This document shows, one piece after another, positions 8,420-16,383 of a stretch of 37,706 bases of DNA (within the stretch, counting starts at the first letter, position 1; each line of letters begins with the position of its first letter). The notes beneath the pieces are model-generated. The model had not been told where the DNA came from. It made no database searches and was given only the letters and a program-made list of their open reading frames with translations. The translations under genes were made by a program, and so were the position numbers. The stretch covers positions 1 through 37,706 of the forward strand of contig JAEUSB010000031.1 in NCBI GenBank assembly GCA_016788865.1. The letters are read 5' to 3'. This stretch comes from Leptospirales bacterium (GTDB lineage: Bacteria > Spirochaetota > Leptospiria > Leptospirales > Leptonemataceae).

Positions 8420-9517
8420 CTACCATTCTCCCGGTGGCTTCCTGGTAATGTCGCCGGATTCTTTGAGCCCGGCGTCAAGCGGGGTCTTGTTCACGATTGA
8501 GTAGCCAGGAGAGATTGGTGTGCGCGCACGAAGAACTGTTAGGATCGATTGATACCGTCTAAATTTCATCCAGGTCTGAAAATTTGCAACCGGCTGTACA
8601 TTGTAATGGAAAGGCATCTCAACAAACTTCTCCCCGGGAGGAAACCCGAACTCGAACTTTGTACCCGAAGTTGCCGTGCGAACCATAGTGGATTTATCAT
8701 CAATGAAAAGGCCTGCGATATTATTTCTAAAATTTTCGGGATACCGAAAGTACTCTTCTGCATTGGAGGTGTACACAACTCGAATGGGAATTCCAATCCG
8801 CCTTGCCGCCTGAGAAATTTCATTCATACTCTTTGAGCCAGTAAGGTCTCCAGGAACGGCCTGAATGCGACCGCGCATTACCATTTCGCGAATGTAGTTG
8901 TATTGAGCCGGATCGTTTGAGAAAGTCTTCAGCCCATGGTTCCGGGCCATGTAATCCAGGTCCTCAAGCCTGCCCGGAACATCTGAGCCACCGCGATGCG
9001 CATTGGCCCATGCCGCTTGTACGAGCGGCCACTCAGGAGTCTTTTCAAAGCGACGCTTCAGCACCTCAAGGCTGGACTGCCTGTTCTGACGCGCCCAGAG
9101 CGTGCGATACTCTGCATACGTGGGAGAAATTTCCAGGAAATACATGTGGATCTTGTTCACGGTGACCACGATCTCGTCAAAATCCATCAGGAAGGCGTAG
9201 TCGCTTTTTGCCCACGCGATGAATGTGAAATTCTGATCGGTTCCAACGCCCACATAACCGCCACGGAGTCCGCGGATTTGAGGTTCAAACAGATCTATGC
9301 GGCGTTCGTTTGATGCCGGATAGTGATCGGCGTGAAGGTTTCTGTCTTTGGGAAGAGTGTCCATGGCTCCAACGCTGAAAGCGCGGGTAAATGTATCAGG
9401 GGATAGATCATCAACGCTAGTCGGTGGACCGCTCTTGCAAGCCAGCACGGTTGCTGACAGAATGAGGGCTAAGGTTAGTCTTGATCTGAGTGAATCAGCG
9501 AAAGCGAGAATAGATGG
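8420..9517 (-). CDS. Lipoprotein with methyltransferase-like fold, LIC_10091-type
   Basis: The frame is open to a GTG at 9550, but a TTG at 9517 is preceded by GGAG at good spacing and leads into a signal peptide with lipobox TVLAC, so I chose it. The mature part contains GGYVGVGTDQNFTFIAWA, AFLMDFDEIVV and VPGDLTG...IPIRVVYTSNAEEYF. These remind me of the leptospiral lipoprotein LIC_10091 family, described as having a Rossmann fold like SAM-dependent methyltransferases; I recall this from memory and rate it as moderate. The usual soluble location of such a fold makes an exported version unusual. First gene of the operon with the CapA-like and AlkD-like genes. Confidence 0.7.
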   Translation of the reverse strand, partial: PSILAFADSLRSRLTLALILSATVLACKSGPPTSVDDLSPDTFTRAFSVGAMDTLPKDRNLHADHYPASNERRIDLFEPQIRGLRGGYVGVGTDQNFTFIAWAKSDYAFLMDFDEIVVTVNKIHMYFLEISPTYAEYRTLWARQNRQSSLEVLKRRFEKTPEWPLVQAAWANAHRGGSDVPGRLEDLDYMARNHGLKTFSNDPAQYNYIREMVMRGRIQAVPGDLTGSKSMNEISQAARRIGIPIRVVYTSNAEEYFRYPENFRNNIAGLFIDDKSTMVRTATSGTKFEFGFPPGEKFVEMPFHYNVQPVANFQTWMKFRRYQSILTVLRARTPISPGYSIVNKTPLDAGLKESGDITRKPPGEW

Positions 9518-9565
9518 CAAAATGAAACTCCGCGTAAGTTTTGGGCTCACGCCAGAAAAAAACCA

Positions 9566-10900
9566 ATGCTGACAGAGGGCCAGAAAAAACAGCTCGGCGC
9601 AATCACACGATTGATCCTGCCAGAAGAGCTCTCAAAAGCCGAACTTGCCGACTGGAGTACAGATCGTACTCGTCTTCCAGGGTCAGCGGCCGGAATCCTT
9701 CTGCCCGAGTCGACGGAGCAGGTTCAAAGTATCATCCAGTACGCAAATCAGGCAAATCTCGCGATCGTTCCCTCCGGGGGAAGGACCGGATACGCCGGTG
9801 GAGCCGTTGCAAGGGACGAGCTGGTGCTCTCTCTGAGCAAAATGGATCGTCTGATCGCAAAGGACGCACACCTGCCAGCGCTTCATGTGCAGTCGGGAAT
9901 GATAACCGCGCATCTACAGAAAGAAGCAGAGAAAATGGGTTTTTATTTCCCCGTAGACTTTGCATCGAGTGGCTCATCGCAAATCGGAGGAAACATTGCC
10001 ACCAATGCGGGCGGAATTCACGTAGTCCGCTACGGGATGATCAGGAACTACGTACAAGCCCTTACTGTGGTTACGGGCGGCGGCCAAATCTTGAAAACGG
10101 GATCCACCGTACGAAAAGACAATACCGGACCGGACCTGAGTCAGGTCTTCATAGGCTCGGAAGGTATACTTGGCATCATAACAGAAGCAACCCTCAGGCT
10201 GGAGCGCAAACCCAGGGATACGCAACTGGCTTTCCTGGCTGTGCCGGATATTGGATCGGTACTTGAACTGCTGCGAACGCTCCGCTCCCAGATTGACCTA
10301 CTTGCATTCGAATGCTTTGATGCGCGCAGCCTGCGTTCAGTCCAGGAACATTTGAACATCCCGGATCCGTTTGCGAAATCTGCCTGGTATGTGATTGCCG
10401 AATGGGAAGATTCTGGGACAGTCCCCGAATTAGACTGTGATGCACAAATCGCAGTTTCGTCGGAACACAAGAAGCGAACCTGGAAATACCGTGAGGCGAT
10501 TAGTGAAAGTCTTTCCATGCGAACCGTTTACAAGAACGACGTTTCCATTCCTCTGCCCCGAATGGAAGAATACACAAACCTGGTCCGCGCCAGAGCCGCT
10601 GAGCTTAAAATCGAGATTGCAATCTTTGGTCACGTGGGGGATGGAAACCTGCACGTAAACGTGATTGCACCAGACGGGTTTTCTAAAGAGGAGTTTCGAT
10701 TGGCGAGCGAAAGATTCACAGACTATAGCTACGGGTTGATTGAAGACATGGCCGGCAGCATAAGCGCAGAACACGGAATCGGAATCCTAAAGCGTGAAGC
10801 TTTCTTGAAGCACGGCACCCCCGGTAAGGCTGCCTCGTTGCTGGCACTCAAGAGAGTCTTTGATCCAAATGGAATTATGAACCCGGGAAAGATCGTATAA
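9566..10900 (+). CDS. FAD-linked D-2-hydroxyacid dehydrogenase (GlcD/DLD family)
   Basis: 444 residues in the vanillyl-alcohol-oxidase-type FAD family. The FAD-binding half shows PSGGRTGYAGGA (69-80) and the segment FPVDFASSGSSQIGGNIATNAGG in two pieces around residues 132-154; the C-terminal half shows GHVGDGNLHVN, SAEHGIGILK and finally DPNGIMNPGKIV. Family members oxidise D-lactate, glycolate or D-2-hydroxyglutarate and pass electrons to quinone or an ETF-type acceptor; the exact substrate cannot be read from the motifs. No Fe-S subunit is adjacent. The MHS-type transporter follows after 55 bases, suggesting uptake and oxidation of the same organic acid. Confidence 0.88.
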   Translation: MLTEGQKKQLGAITRLILPEELSKAELADWSTDRTRLPGSAAGILLPESTEQVQSIIQYANQANLAIVPSGGRTGYAGGAVARDELVLSLSKMDRLIAKDAHLPALHVQSGMITAHLQKEAEKMGFYFPVDFASSGSSQIGGNIATNAGGIHVVRYGMIRNYVQALTVVTGGGQILKTGSTVRKDNTGPDLSQVFIGSEGILGIITEATLRLERKPRDTQLAFLAVPDIGSVLELLRTLRSQIDLLAFECFDARSLRSVQEHLNIPDPFAKSAWYVIAEWEDSGTVPELDCDAQIAVSSEHKKRTWKYREAISESLSMRTVYKNDVSIPLPRMEEYTNLVRARAAELKIEIAIFGHVGDGNLHVNVIAPDGFSKEEFRLASERFTDYSYGLIEDMAGSISAEHGIGILKREAFLKHGTPGKAASLLALKRVFDPNGIMNPGKIV

Positions 10901-10938
10901 CGGGCGAGTACATTTAGAACGACTACAAGAGAATGGAT

Positions 10939-10946
10939 GCAACAAG
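10939..10946 (+). promoter_or_regulatory. Strong Shine-Dalgarno of the MHS transporter
   Basis: ACAAGGAG lies about 9 bases before the ATG at 10956. It is one of the clearest ribosome binding sites in the window and fixes the start of the transporter, which has no earlier plausible start with such a site. Confidence 0.7.
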
Positions 10947-10955
10947 GAGATTTCT

Positions 10956-12503
10956 ATGACTGGTAAAGCGCTCCACTATCATGAAGCATCGGGTAACTTC
11001 AAGCTCTGGAACGTGCTTGCTGCATCCTCGGTTGGGACGCTAATCGAATGGTACGACTTCTACATTTTTGGAAGCCTGGCCACAATCATATCTAAACGAT
11101 TCTTTCCGCCCGGTCACGAAACAGCGGCCCTGCTTTCCACTCTGGCGGTCTTCGCAACGGGGTTTATCGTTCGCCCTTTTGGAGCCATCGTATTCGGCCG
11201 CATTGGTGACATTGTTGGTCGAAAGTATACATTCCTCTTGACATTGCTACTGATGGGCGGTGCAACCTTCGCCATTGGATTGCTGCCGGACTATGCAACT
11301 ATTGGTATCCTTGCCCCGGTTATCCTTGTGGCCCTCCGACTCTTGCAGGGACTCGCACTCGGCGGAGAATACGGCGGCGCGGCCACCTACATTGCGGAAC
11401 ACAGTCCCGATGAACGGCGCGGGTTCTATACAAGCTTCATTCAAACTACAGCGACGCTGGGACTCTTCCTTTCGCTCGGCGTAATCCTTACCACTCGCCT
11501 CACTCTTGGGGAAGCCGCATTTGCTGATTGGGGATGGAGGATTCCGTTTATTGTTTCCATAGCATTGATTCTTATTTCTTACTACATCCGCGTGAGAATG
11601 GAAGAATCACCGTTATTCGCTCATGCCAAAGCACATGGGAAGACCGCCAAGAATCCGCTCAAAGAGAGCTTTGGAAATCCAGAGAATCTAAAGCTGGTGA
11701 TCCTGGCACTGCTCGGCGCAACCGCCGGCCAGGGTGTTGTCTGGTATACAGGCCAATTCTATGCGCTCTTCTTCCTGCAAACTGCTCTCAAGATCGATCT
11801 GGTAACTACCAACATCATCATCGCTATCGCTCTGATTCTGGGTACACCGTTCTTCGTGGTGTTTGGGCATCTCTCGGATAAAATTGGACGGAAGCGAATC
11901 ATCTTGCTTGGTTGCTTGCTCGGAGCGCTTACCTACGTACCAATCTACATGGCAATGCGAGCGCAAGCAGACCCCGCGTCGGCAAGCAACTTTGAAACAA
12001 TGGAACTCGTTGTAACAAGAAAAAACACCGCGGGAACGGAGCAGGTCGAGAGATTTTCAAATTCAGAGGCCAACCAGGGCAAGGTGAAAGAAGCGTTATC
12101 TGCCGCGGCCCTTCCGGAAAACGATCCGGGTCGCGCGAAGATTGTGATTAAATACGCTGATGCAAAGGGCGGAATTCCCATACAACCGATTCTATTGACG
12201 ATGCTGGTTTTGATTCAGGTCCTTTACGTCACAATGGTCTACGGTCCAATCGCAGCCTTCCTCGTTGAACTTTTTCCAACACGGATTCGATACACCTCCA
12301 TGTCACTTCCGTACCACGTTGGAAACGGTGTATTTGGCGGGCTGGTACCGTTTATTGCAACCGCTCTGGTTGCAAGCACCGGAAATCCGTATGCGGGGCT
12401 TTTCTATCCTATTGGAATTGCGCTGCTTACGTTTATCATTGGATCACTGTTCATTCGCGACACCAGGAATGTGAAACTCTGGGGAAGCGATGCAACCATC
12501 TGA
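10956..12503 (+). CDS. MHS-family MFS proton symporter with long periplasmic loop
   Basis: 515 residues with twelve predicted membrane segments. ASSVGTLIEWYDFYIFG near the start and GRIGDIVGRKYTF after the second helix are hallmarks of the metabolite:H+ symporter (MHS) subfamily (ProP, KgtP, ShiA), which imports organic acids or betaines. An AAGGAG ribosome binding site precedes the ATG at proper distance. Between the ninth and tenth helices, after YVPIYMAM, lies an insert of about 70 hydrophilic residues (roughly 335-405) predicted to be periplasmic, making the protein longer than the common ~430. The gene follows a 2-hydroxyacid dehydrogenase, so a hydroxyacid is a reasonable substrate guess. 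Its TGA overlaps the likely CTG start of the next gene. Confidence 0.88.
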   Translation: MTGKALHYHEASGNFKLWNVLAASSVGTLIEWYDFYIFGSLATIISKRFFPPGHETAALLSTLAVFATGFIVRPFGAIVFGRIGDIVGRKYTFLLTLLLMGGATFAIGLLPDYATIGILAPVILVALRLLQGLALGGEYGGAATYIAEHSPDERRGFYTSFIQTTATLGLFLSLGVILTTRLTLGEAAFADWGWRIPFIVSIALILISYYIRVRMEESPLFAHAKAHGKTAKNPLKESFGNPENLKLVILALLGATAGQGVVWYTGQFYALFFLQTALKIDLVTTNIIIAIALILGTPFFVVFGHLSDKIGRKRIILLGCLLGALTYVPIYMAMRAQADPASASNFETMELVVTRKNTAGTEQVERFSNSEANQGKVKEALSAAALPENDPGRAKIVIKYADAKGGIPIQPILLTMLVLIQVLYVTMVYGPIAAFLVELFPTRIRYTSMSLPYHVGNGVFGGLVPFIATALVASTGNPYAGLFYPIGIALLTFIIGSLFIRDTRNVKLWGSDATI

Positions 12504-13270
12504 GGTTTAACATCAGATCCTTCGCGCTGATTCTTGCTCTGCTATCGCTGCAGACATCGGTATTGCACGCCGAAAGAACGTTTGGCGGATTCGAGATGCT
12601 CGGCAGCGCCGGGTACCTGACAGGCGGAAATATTCGCAACACGTACGACAAGTCAAGCATTGACTCATTGATCCTGCTGACCTACTTGCGAACCACCGAT
12701 CCCGATCGTCGATTGGTTATGTTCTATTCGCTTGGATTGGAGCGCGACAAAAGGATTAATAGCGGAGGGGGTAGACTGAGCATTGTTTCAGAGCCTATTC
12801 CTTTCCTTGAAGTTTCATTCTCACTCCAGGGAGGCCAGCCCCGCCTGCGACACAGCATCCCATCGTATCTACCAACATACTATTTTCTGTCCATCTTCTT
12901 GAATCGCTCCGACTTTCTAACACCGGCAAATTCAGAGCTCAGGCCCTTTGAGATCTGGTACATCACTCGCCGGCCATCAAGGAAATTGCCCGCAGGCGGC
13001 GCGCTTTCCCTGGACTTTGGTCTTCATCCGGGATTCAGTCACGTGGATCCGTACTTTAGACTCTCTATTCCACCTATCGTCGATGTGATTGGTGGCCTGG
13101 GTGGCGTCGCGATTGGATTGAGGGTTCATGCCTACGAATCGATTTCAATTCTCTGCGAAGGCTACGGGTTCTACTATTGGGATGAAGTGCAATCGCGCAC
13201 ATCCACGAAGTATCGTTACACGTGGGATAAGGGTGTTCGTTTTGGGATTGGCCTCAATGTGACTGATTAA
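12500..13270 (+). CDS. Exported, probably outer-membrane protein with CTG start
   Basis: The in-frame ATG/GTG/TTG starts begin only at a TTG at 12563, which falls inside a clear signal peptide. Reading upstream in frame from there, the codons from the CTG at 12500 encode (M)RFNIRSFALILALLSL then QTSVLHA-E, a textbook signal peptide with basic n-region, hydrophobic core and A-x-A-like cleavage. No ATG, GTG or TTG lies between 12500 and 12563, so CTG, overlapping the transporter TGA as CTGA, is the best start. The mature ~235 residues alternate polar and aromatic/hydrophobic residues (YFLSIFLNRS, FYYWDEVQ), consistent with a small beta barrel, but no family is recognised. It may give outer-membrane passage for the same substrate as the transporter. 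Confidence 0.65.
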   Translation: MRFNIRSFALILALLSLQTSVLHAERTFGGFEMLGSAGYLTGGNIRNTYDKSSIDSLILLTYLRTTDPDRRLVMFYSLGLERDKRINSGGGRLSIVSEPIPFLEVSFSLQGGQPRLRHSIPSYLPTYYFLSIFLNRSDFLTPANSELRPFEIWYITRRPSRKLPAGGALSLDFGLHPGFSHVDPYFRLSIPPIVDVIGGLGGVAIGLRVHAYESISILCEGYGFYYWDEVQSRTSTKYRYTWDKGVRFGIGLNVTD

Positions 13271-13303
13271 AGTAGCCTAACCAAATTTACGTTATGCGAC
13301 ACT

Positions 13304-13960
13304 CTAGTTCTTGAGAGCGTGCTTGAAAATCTCAATGCCCTCCTCCACTGCTGCCGCCTGGGCACCGCGGTCACTCACCATGCTACCCATATCAAGTACT
13401 ATGAGGCCATACATCCACGCCCACATGGTGCGCGCAAGCCCGCGGCGATTCTTTCCGCGAATAGCCCCGCTCCTGATGCCTCCGCGAATCGTCTCAAGAA
13501 AAACACGGTAGCTTGTTGGTAGATGGGGGAAAACCTTGCGATACATTTTGCCAATGTCCATGTTGAACATGATCTTGTGCAGTTCGCGATTCTCCGTGGC
13601 AAACTGCCAGTAAGTTCGCGCAATGTTGTGCAGTTGGACAAACACATCCGTGGACGTCGCCTGCGCGCCCTTCAGGTCTGCCGTTAACTGGCGTTCCCCG
13701 AGAGCGATGAGTTCACGAATAATTTCTTCACGATTTTGAAAGTGAGCGTAGGGACTGGCCACACTGCAGCCAAGTTGCACCGCAATTCTGCGCATGCTCA
13801 GCGCATCAAGACCTTCTGATTTGAGAATGAAGAATGAGGCGTCCAGAATCTCGCCGCGACTGAGACTATTTCTGCCGCGGCGAGGTTGAATGGTAACAGG
13901 TTTGCTTTTCTTAAGCTGCGATCGTTTTGCCGACATCCGTCCAGACCGGTACGTTGTCAT
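13304..13960 (-). CDS. TetR-family transcriptional repressor
   Basis: 218 residues. An N-terminal basic arm is followed by a TetR helix-turn-helix at about 35-80: ILDASFFILKSEGLDALSM, then IAVQLGCSVASPYAHF and NREEII, the standard helix 1-4 pattern. The C-terminal ligand domain has W/Y-rich helices (YWQFATENRELHKIMFN, MWAWMYGL) that could hold a hydrophobic ligand. It lies downstream of and overlaps the acyl-CoA desaturase gene by about 50 bases (an internal ATG at 13936 would reduce this), so both are on one transcript. By analogy with DesT/FabR, an acyl-CoA sensor that controls the desaturase is likely, and two matching operators sit at the operon promoter. Confidence 0.88.
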   Translation of the reverse strand: MTTYRSGRMSAKRSQLKKSKPVTIQPRRGRNSLSRGEILDASFFILKSEGLDALSMRRIAVQLGCSVASPYAHFQNREEIIRELIALGERQLTADLKGAQATSTDVFVQLHNIARTYWQFATENRELHKIMFNMDIGKMYRKVFPHLPTSYRVFLETIRGGIRSGAIRGKNRRGLARTMWAWMYGLIVLDMGSMVSDRGAQAAAVEEGIEIFKHALKN

Positions 13961-14687
13961 TCTTGCGGATGATCCTCAAAAACAGAAGCACTTTAATCAC
14001 CTGATATGCGAGGTCGACCTCGAACCATTTCTGCGCCAGGTTGGCAGAAGTCGGGTTTGCATGGTGGTTATTCTGATAAAGCTCGCCCCAGGTGATGAAG
14101 TCGATGGGCAATGTATTGCGTGAATGGTCTTCGTTCTTATAATTTACGTAGCCATACTTATGCCCGCACCAGTTCACAATGGCTCCATGGACGGGTCCCA
14201 TCAGCCAATGCACTGGAAGCAGAAAATACCATCCCCACTGCCCTTCCGGCACAAATGCATAGTAGAAGAAAAAGTAGAGGGAACCAAATGCGATTCTGAA
14301 AATCCATGATTGCCCCAGACGATCCACAGCATCCCAACGCGGAATGTCCACGGTGAAATCGGCAGGTGGCGCGATCCGGTCGTATGCATAGTCGTCGTAC
14401 GTGTGCTTGGTCTTCCACATCATGCGAAACAAGTTGGGATGAAACATTGGCGAGTGCGGATCTTTGTCCGTGTCGCTAAATGCATGATGCAACCGGTGCA
14501 GGACAGCATATCCATAGGGATTCAGGTACGATGGGCCCTGCGCAATAACCGTGAACAGATGGAAGCATTTTTCCCAGAACGGGGTCATGCGGAACATTCC
14601 ATGCGCCGCATAGCGGTGCAGGAAAAACGTCTGGGCAAAGATTGAGAGCACCCAGTGCGTTAGAAAGAAAGCCAGAATAATCGTCAT
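13911..14687 (-). CDS. Membrane acyl-CoA desaturase (delta-9 type)
   Basis: A short (258-residue) member of the fatty acid desaturase family. The three His boxes of di-iron acyl-CoA desaturases are all present: HRYAAH (24-29), HRLHH (64-68) and NNHHAN (206-211), and hydrophobic helices flank them. It would introduce a double bond into saturated acyl chains to tune membrane fluidity; an electron donor is not encoded nearby. The frame is open to 14753, but that start lies inside the -35 box. The ATG at 14687 has a GGAGGA ribosome binding site and lies about 30 bases after the predicted transcription start, so I chose it. The downstream TetR gene overlaps it. Confidence 0.9.
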   Translation of the reverse strand: MTIILAFFLTHWVLSIFAQTFFLHRYAAHGMFRMTPFWEKCFHLFTVIAQGPSYLNPYGYAVLHRLHHAFSDTDKDPHSPMFHPNLFRMMWKTKHTYDDYAYDRIAPPADFTVDIPRWDAVDRLGQSWIFRIAFGSLYFFFYYAFVPEGQWGWYFLLPVHWLMGPVHGAIVNWCGHKYGYVNYKNEDHSRNTLPIDFITWGELYQNNHHANPTSANLAQKWFEVDLAYQVIKVLLFLRIIRKNDNVPVWTDVGKTIAA

Positions 14688-14724
14688 AACTCCTCCAGTT
14701 CGGAACTCGTCCTGAACTGTAGCC

Positions 14725-14753
14725 ATAATATCTAACGCCGTTAAATATGTCAA
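14725..14753 (-). promoter_or_regulatory. Sigma-70-type promoter of the desaturase-tetR operon
   Basis: On the minus strand TTGACA (14753-14748) is followed after exactly 17 bases by TATTAT (14730-14725), a near-consensus promoter. Transcription would start near 14718, giving a leader of about 30 bases before the ATG at 14687. The spacer between the two boxes is occupied by a palindromic operator. Confidence 0.8.
14728..14748. promoter_or_regulatory. Operator 1: imperfect palindrome in the promoter spacer
   Basis: The 21 bases have arms ATATCTAACG and CGTTAAATAT around a central C at 14738; nine of ten arm positions are complementary. It covers the -35/-10 spacer and touches both boxes, so a bound protein would block RNA polymerase. 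The TetR protein encoded by the operon is the obvious candidate. Confidence 0.7.
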
Positions 14754-14759
14754 TCCCGT

Positions 14760-14780
14760 TTAACTAACGTCGTTAGATAT
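14760..14780. promoter_or_regulatory. Operator 2: CTAACG-T-CGTTAG palindrome
   Basis: A perfect 6-base-arm palindrome (14764-14776) with the same core as operator 1 and extended half-site match on one side (CGTTAGATAT). Its centre at 14770 is 32 bases from that of operator 1, about three helical turns, so two dimers would sit on the same DNA face just upstream of the -35 box. Confidence 0.7.
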
Positions 14781-14893
14781 AAACCACACAGACCAGCCGG
14801 TGGTTCCGCTAAAAAGAATGGGGATTCGAGGTCGGTACGCTAAGGTGGGTTCAGCGTGAAACCAATTGACTTCTGCTTTCTGCGGCTTTAACT

Positions 14894-16300
14894 ATGGAAG
14901 TGAAGTCAATACGTCCCACAGGTTCGCGTACAGCACGGATGTTCCTCGTCCTGCTCCTGAGCCTTTCAGCCATCATCGCTTTGAACTGCGAAAAAAACGG
15001 TCAAAGCGGGGGAACCCGGACGGTTCAGAACTCGGAGTTTGCCTACCTGCTCGAGATCGATGGAGCCATTACGCCGGCAACCCTGGAGCAACTCGAGGAC
15101 GCCCTGAACCGGGCCGAAAACGATGGGGCACGGGCTCTCGTTCTCCAGCTCGACACACCCGGCGGGCTGGCCACCTCAATGGACTCAATGATCCGTCGCA
15201 TCCTCTCCGCCCGCGTTCCAGTGCTTACGTTTGTTGGCCCACCCGGCGCCACGTGCGGTTCCGCCGGTGTCTACATCCTGTACGCCTCGCACCTGGCAGC
15301 CATGGCACCCGGGACCAACATTGGATCCGCTACACCAGTGATGATTGGTGCCGGCGGAGAAGCCCCAACACCAAAATCTGACGAAATTCCAAAAGAAGCC
15401 GGCGCAGACGATCAGGTGAATCTGAAGCGCAAGCAGATCCATCACGCCCTGGCACAAATAAAGTCACTGGCAGAGTATCATGGCCGGAATGCCGATTTTG
15501 GCCAGCGCACCGTGTCAGAAGCAGCTAACGTTACATCGACCGAGGCACTCTCGCTTGGAGCCATTGAGATCATGGTCACCAGCCCGGAAGAACTGCTTGA
15601 AAAAGCAAATGGTCGACGGGTGCGTATGCTCGAAGGCTATCAGACGTTACGCCTGGAAAAGATTCAGATTAAGCGGCTCGAAAACGGATTTCGGGCCAGA
15701 TTCCTGGCGCTGCTTGCAAACCCGGCGCTTGCGTCCATTTTGATGATGCTTGGTATTCTTGGAATCATGGCAGAGATTCAATATCCAGGAACAATCTTTC
15801 CTGGCGTCATCGGTGGAATCTGTTTGATCCTTGGTCTATACGCGCTTCAGACGTTACCCGTCAACTTTGCCGGTGTCGGATTGCTATTGCTCGGCATTGT
15901 ACTGATGATCCTGGAAATCAAGGTAATCAGCCATGGCATGCTTGCAGTGTCAGGTGTAATCTGCTTTGCGCTCGGGGCAGTCATGCTCGTGCGATCAGGA
16001 GAAGTGGTTGAGAAAACAACCATTGCCTTGCTCGCCGGAACGGGACTTGCAATCGGGTCAGCAATTGCCTCTCTCATTTACCTTGCCCGAAAGTCTCAGA
16101 CATCCGAGGTTGTGAGCGGGTCCGAACAAATCCTCACAGAAACCGGGATTACAACGACTGACGTTACTGAACAAGACGGTCAGATACGCATGCACAGCGA
16201 GATCTGGCAGGCCAGATCTGAGTCGGGCATTATTCCGCGCGGTCTCGAGGTGCGAGTGGTCTCGCGCAGTGGCCTGTTGCTCACCGTGAGACCAAAATAA
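14894..16300 (+). CDS. NfeD-family membrane serine protease (ClpP class)
   Basis: 468 residues. After an N-terminal hydrophobic segment (MFLVLLLSLSAIIALNC, possible lipobox) comes a ClpP-class protease domain: LQLDTPGG (84-91), PPGATCGSAGVYI with catalytic Ser123, and QIHHALAQIKSL with Lys190, matching the Ser-Lys dyad known from Pyrococcus PH1510. Then come four to five membrane helices (from ~265 to 395) and a C-terminal OB-fold NfeD domain (~405-468) ending in VRVVSRSGLLLTVR. Such proteases pair with SPFH/stomatin proteins and may cleave them at the membrane. The stomatin gene follows directly, about 80 bases downstream, which fits this pairing. Confidence 0.9.
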   Translation: MEVKSIRPTGSRTARMFLVLLLSLSAIIALNCEKNGQSGGTRTVQNSEFAYLLEIDGAITPATLEQLEDALNRAENDGARALVLQLDTPGGLATSMDSMIRRILSARVPVLTFVGPPGATCGSAGVYILYASHLAAMAPGTNIGSATPVMIGAGGEAPTPKSDEIPKEAGADDQVNLKRKQIHHALAQIKSLAEYHGRNADFGQRTVSEAANVTSTEALSLGAIEIMVTSPEELLEKANGRRVRMLEGYQTLRLEKIQIKRLENGFRARFLALLANPALASILMMLGILGIMAEIQYPGTIFPGVIGGICLILGLYALQTLPVNFAGVGLLLLGIVLMILEIKVISHGMLAVSGVICFALGAVMLVRSGEVVEKTTIALLAGTGLAIGSAIASLIYLARKSQTSEVVSGSEQILTETGITTTDVTEQDGQIRMHSEIWQARSESGIIPRGLEVRVVSRSGLLLTVRPK

Positions 16301-16383
16301 AATTGCAAAAACGGTAAATTTCCCGGTGGGCGCTCAATTCGATAAGCTCTACTTTGCCAGCGAATCATAAACACGAGGAATCT

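Noticed and set aside
9541..10266. 241-residue plus-strand frame overlapping the FAD dehydrogenase
   Set aside because: Shadow frame of the dehydrogenase; very Arg-rich with no family signal, whereas the other frame has clear FAD motifs.
14866..14894. Promoter TTGACT-17-TAACTA for the NfeD gene
   Set aside because: The -10 box matches the consensus at only two positions and transcription would start after the chosen ATG.
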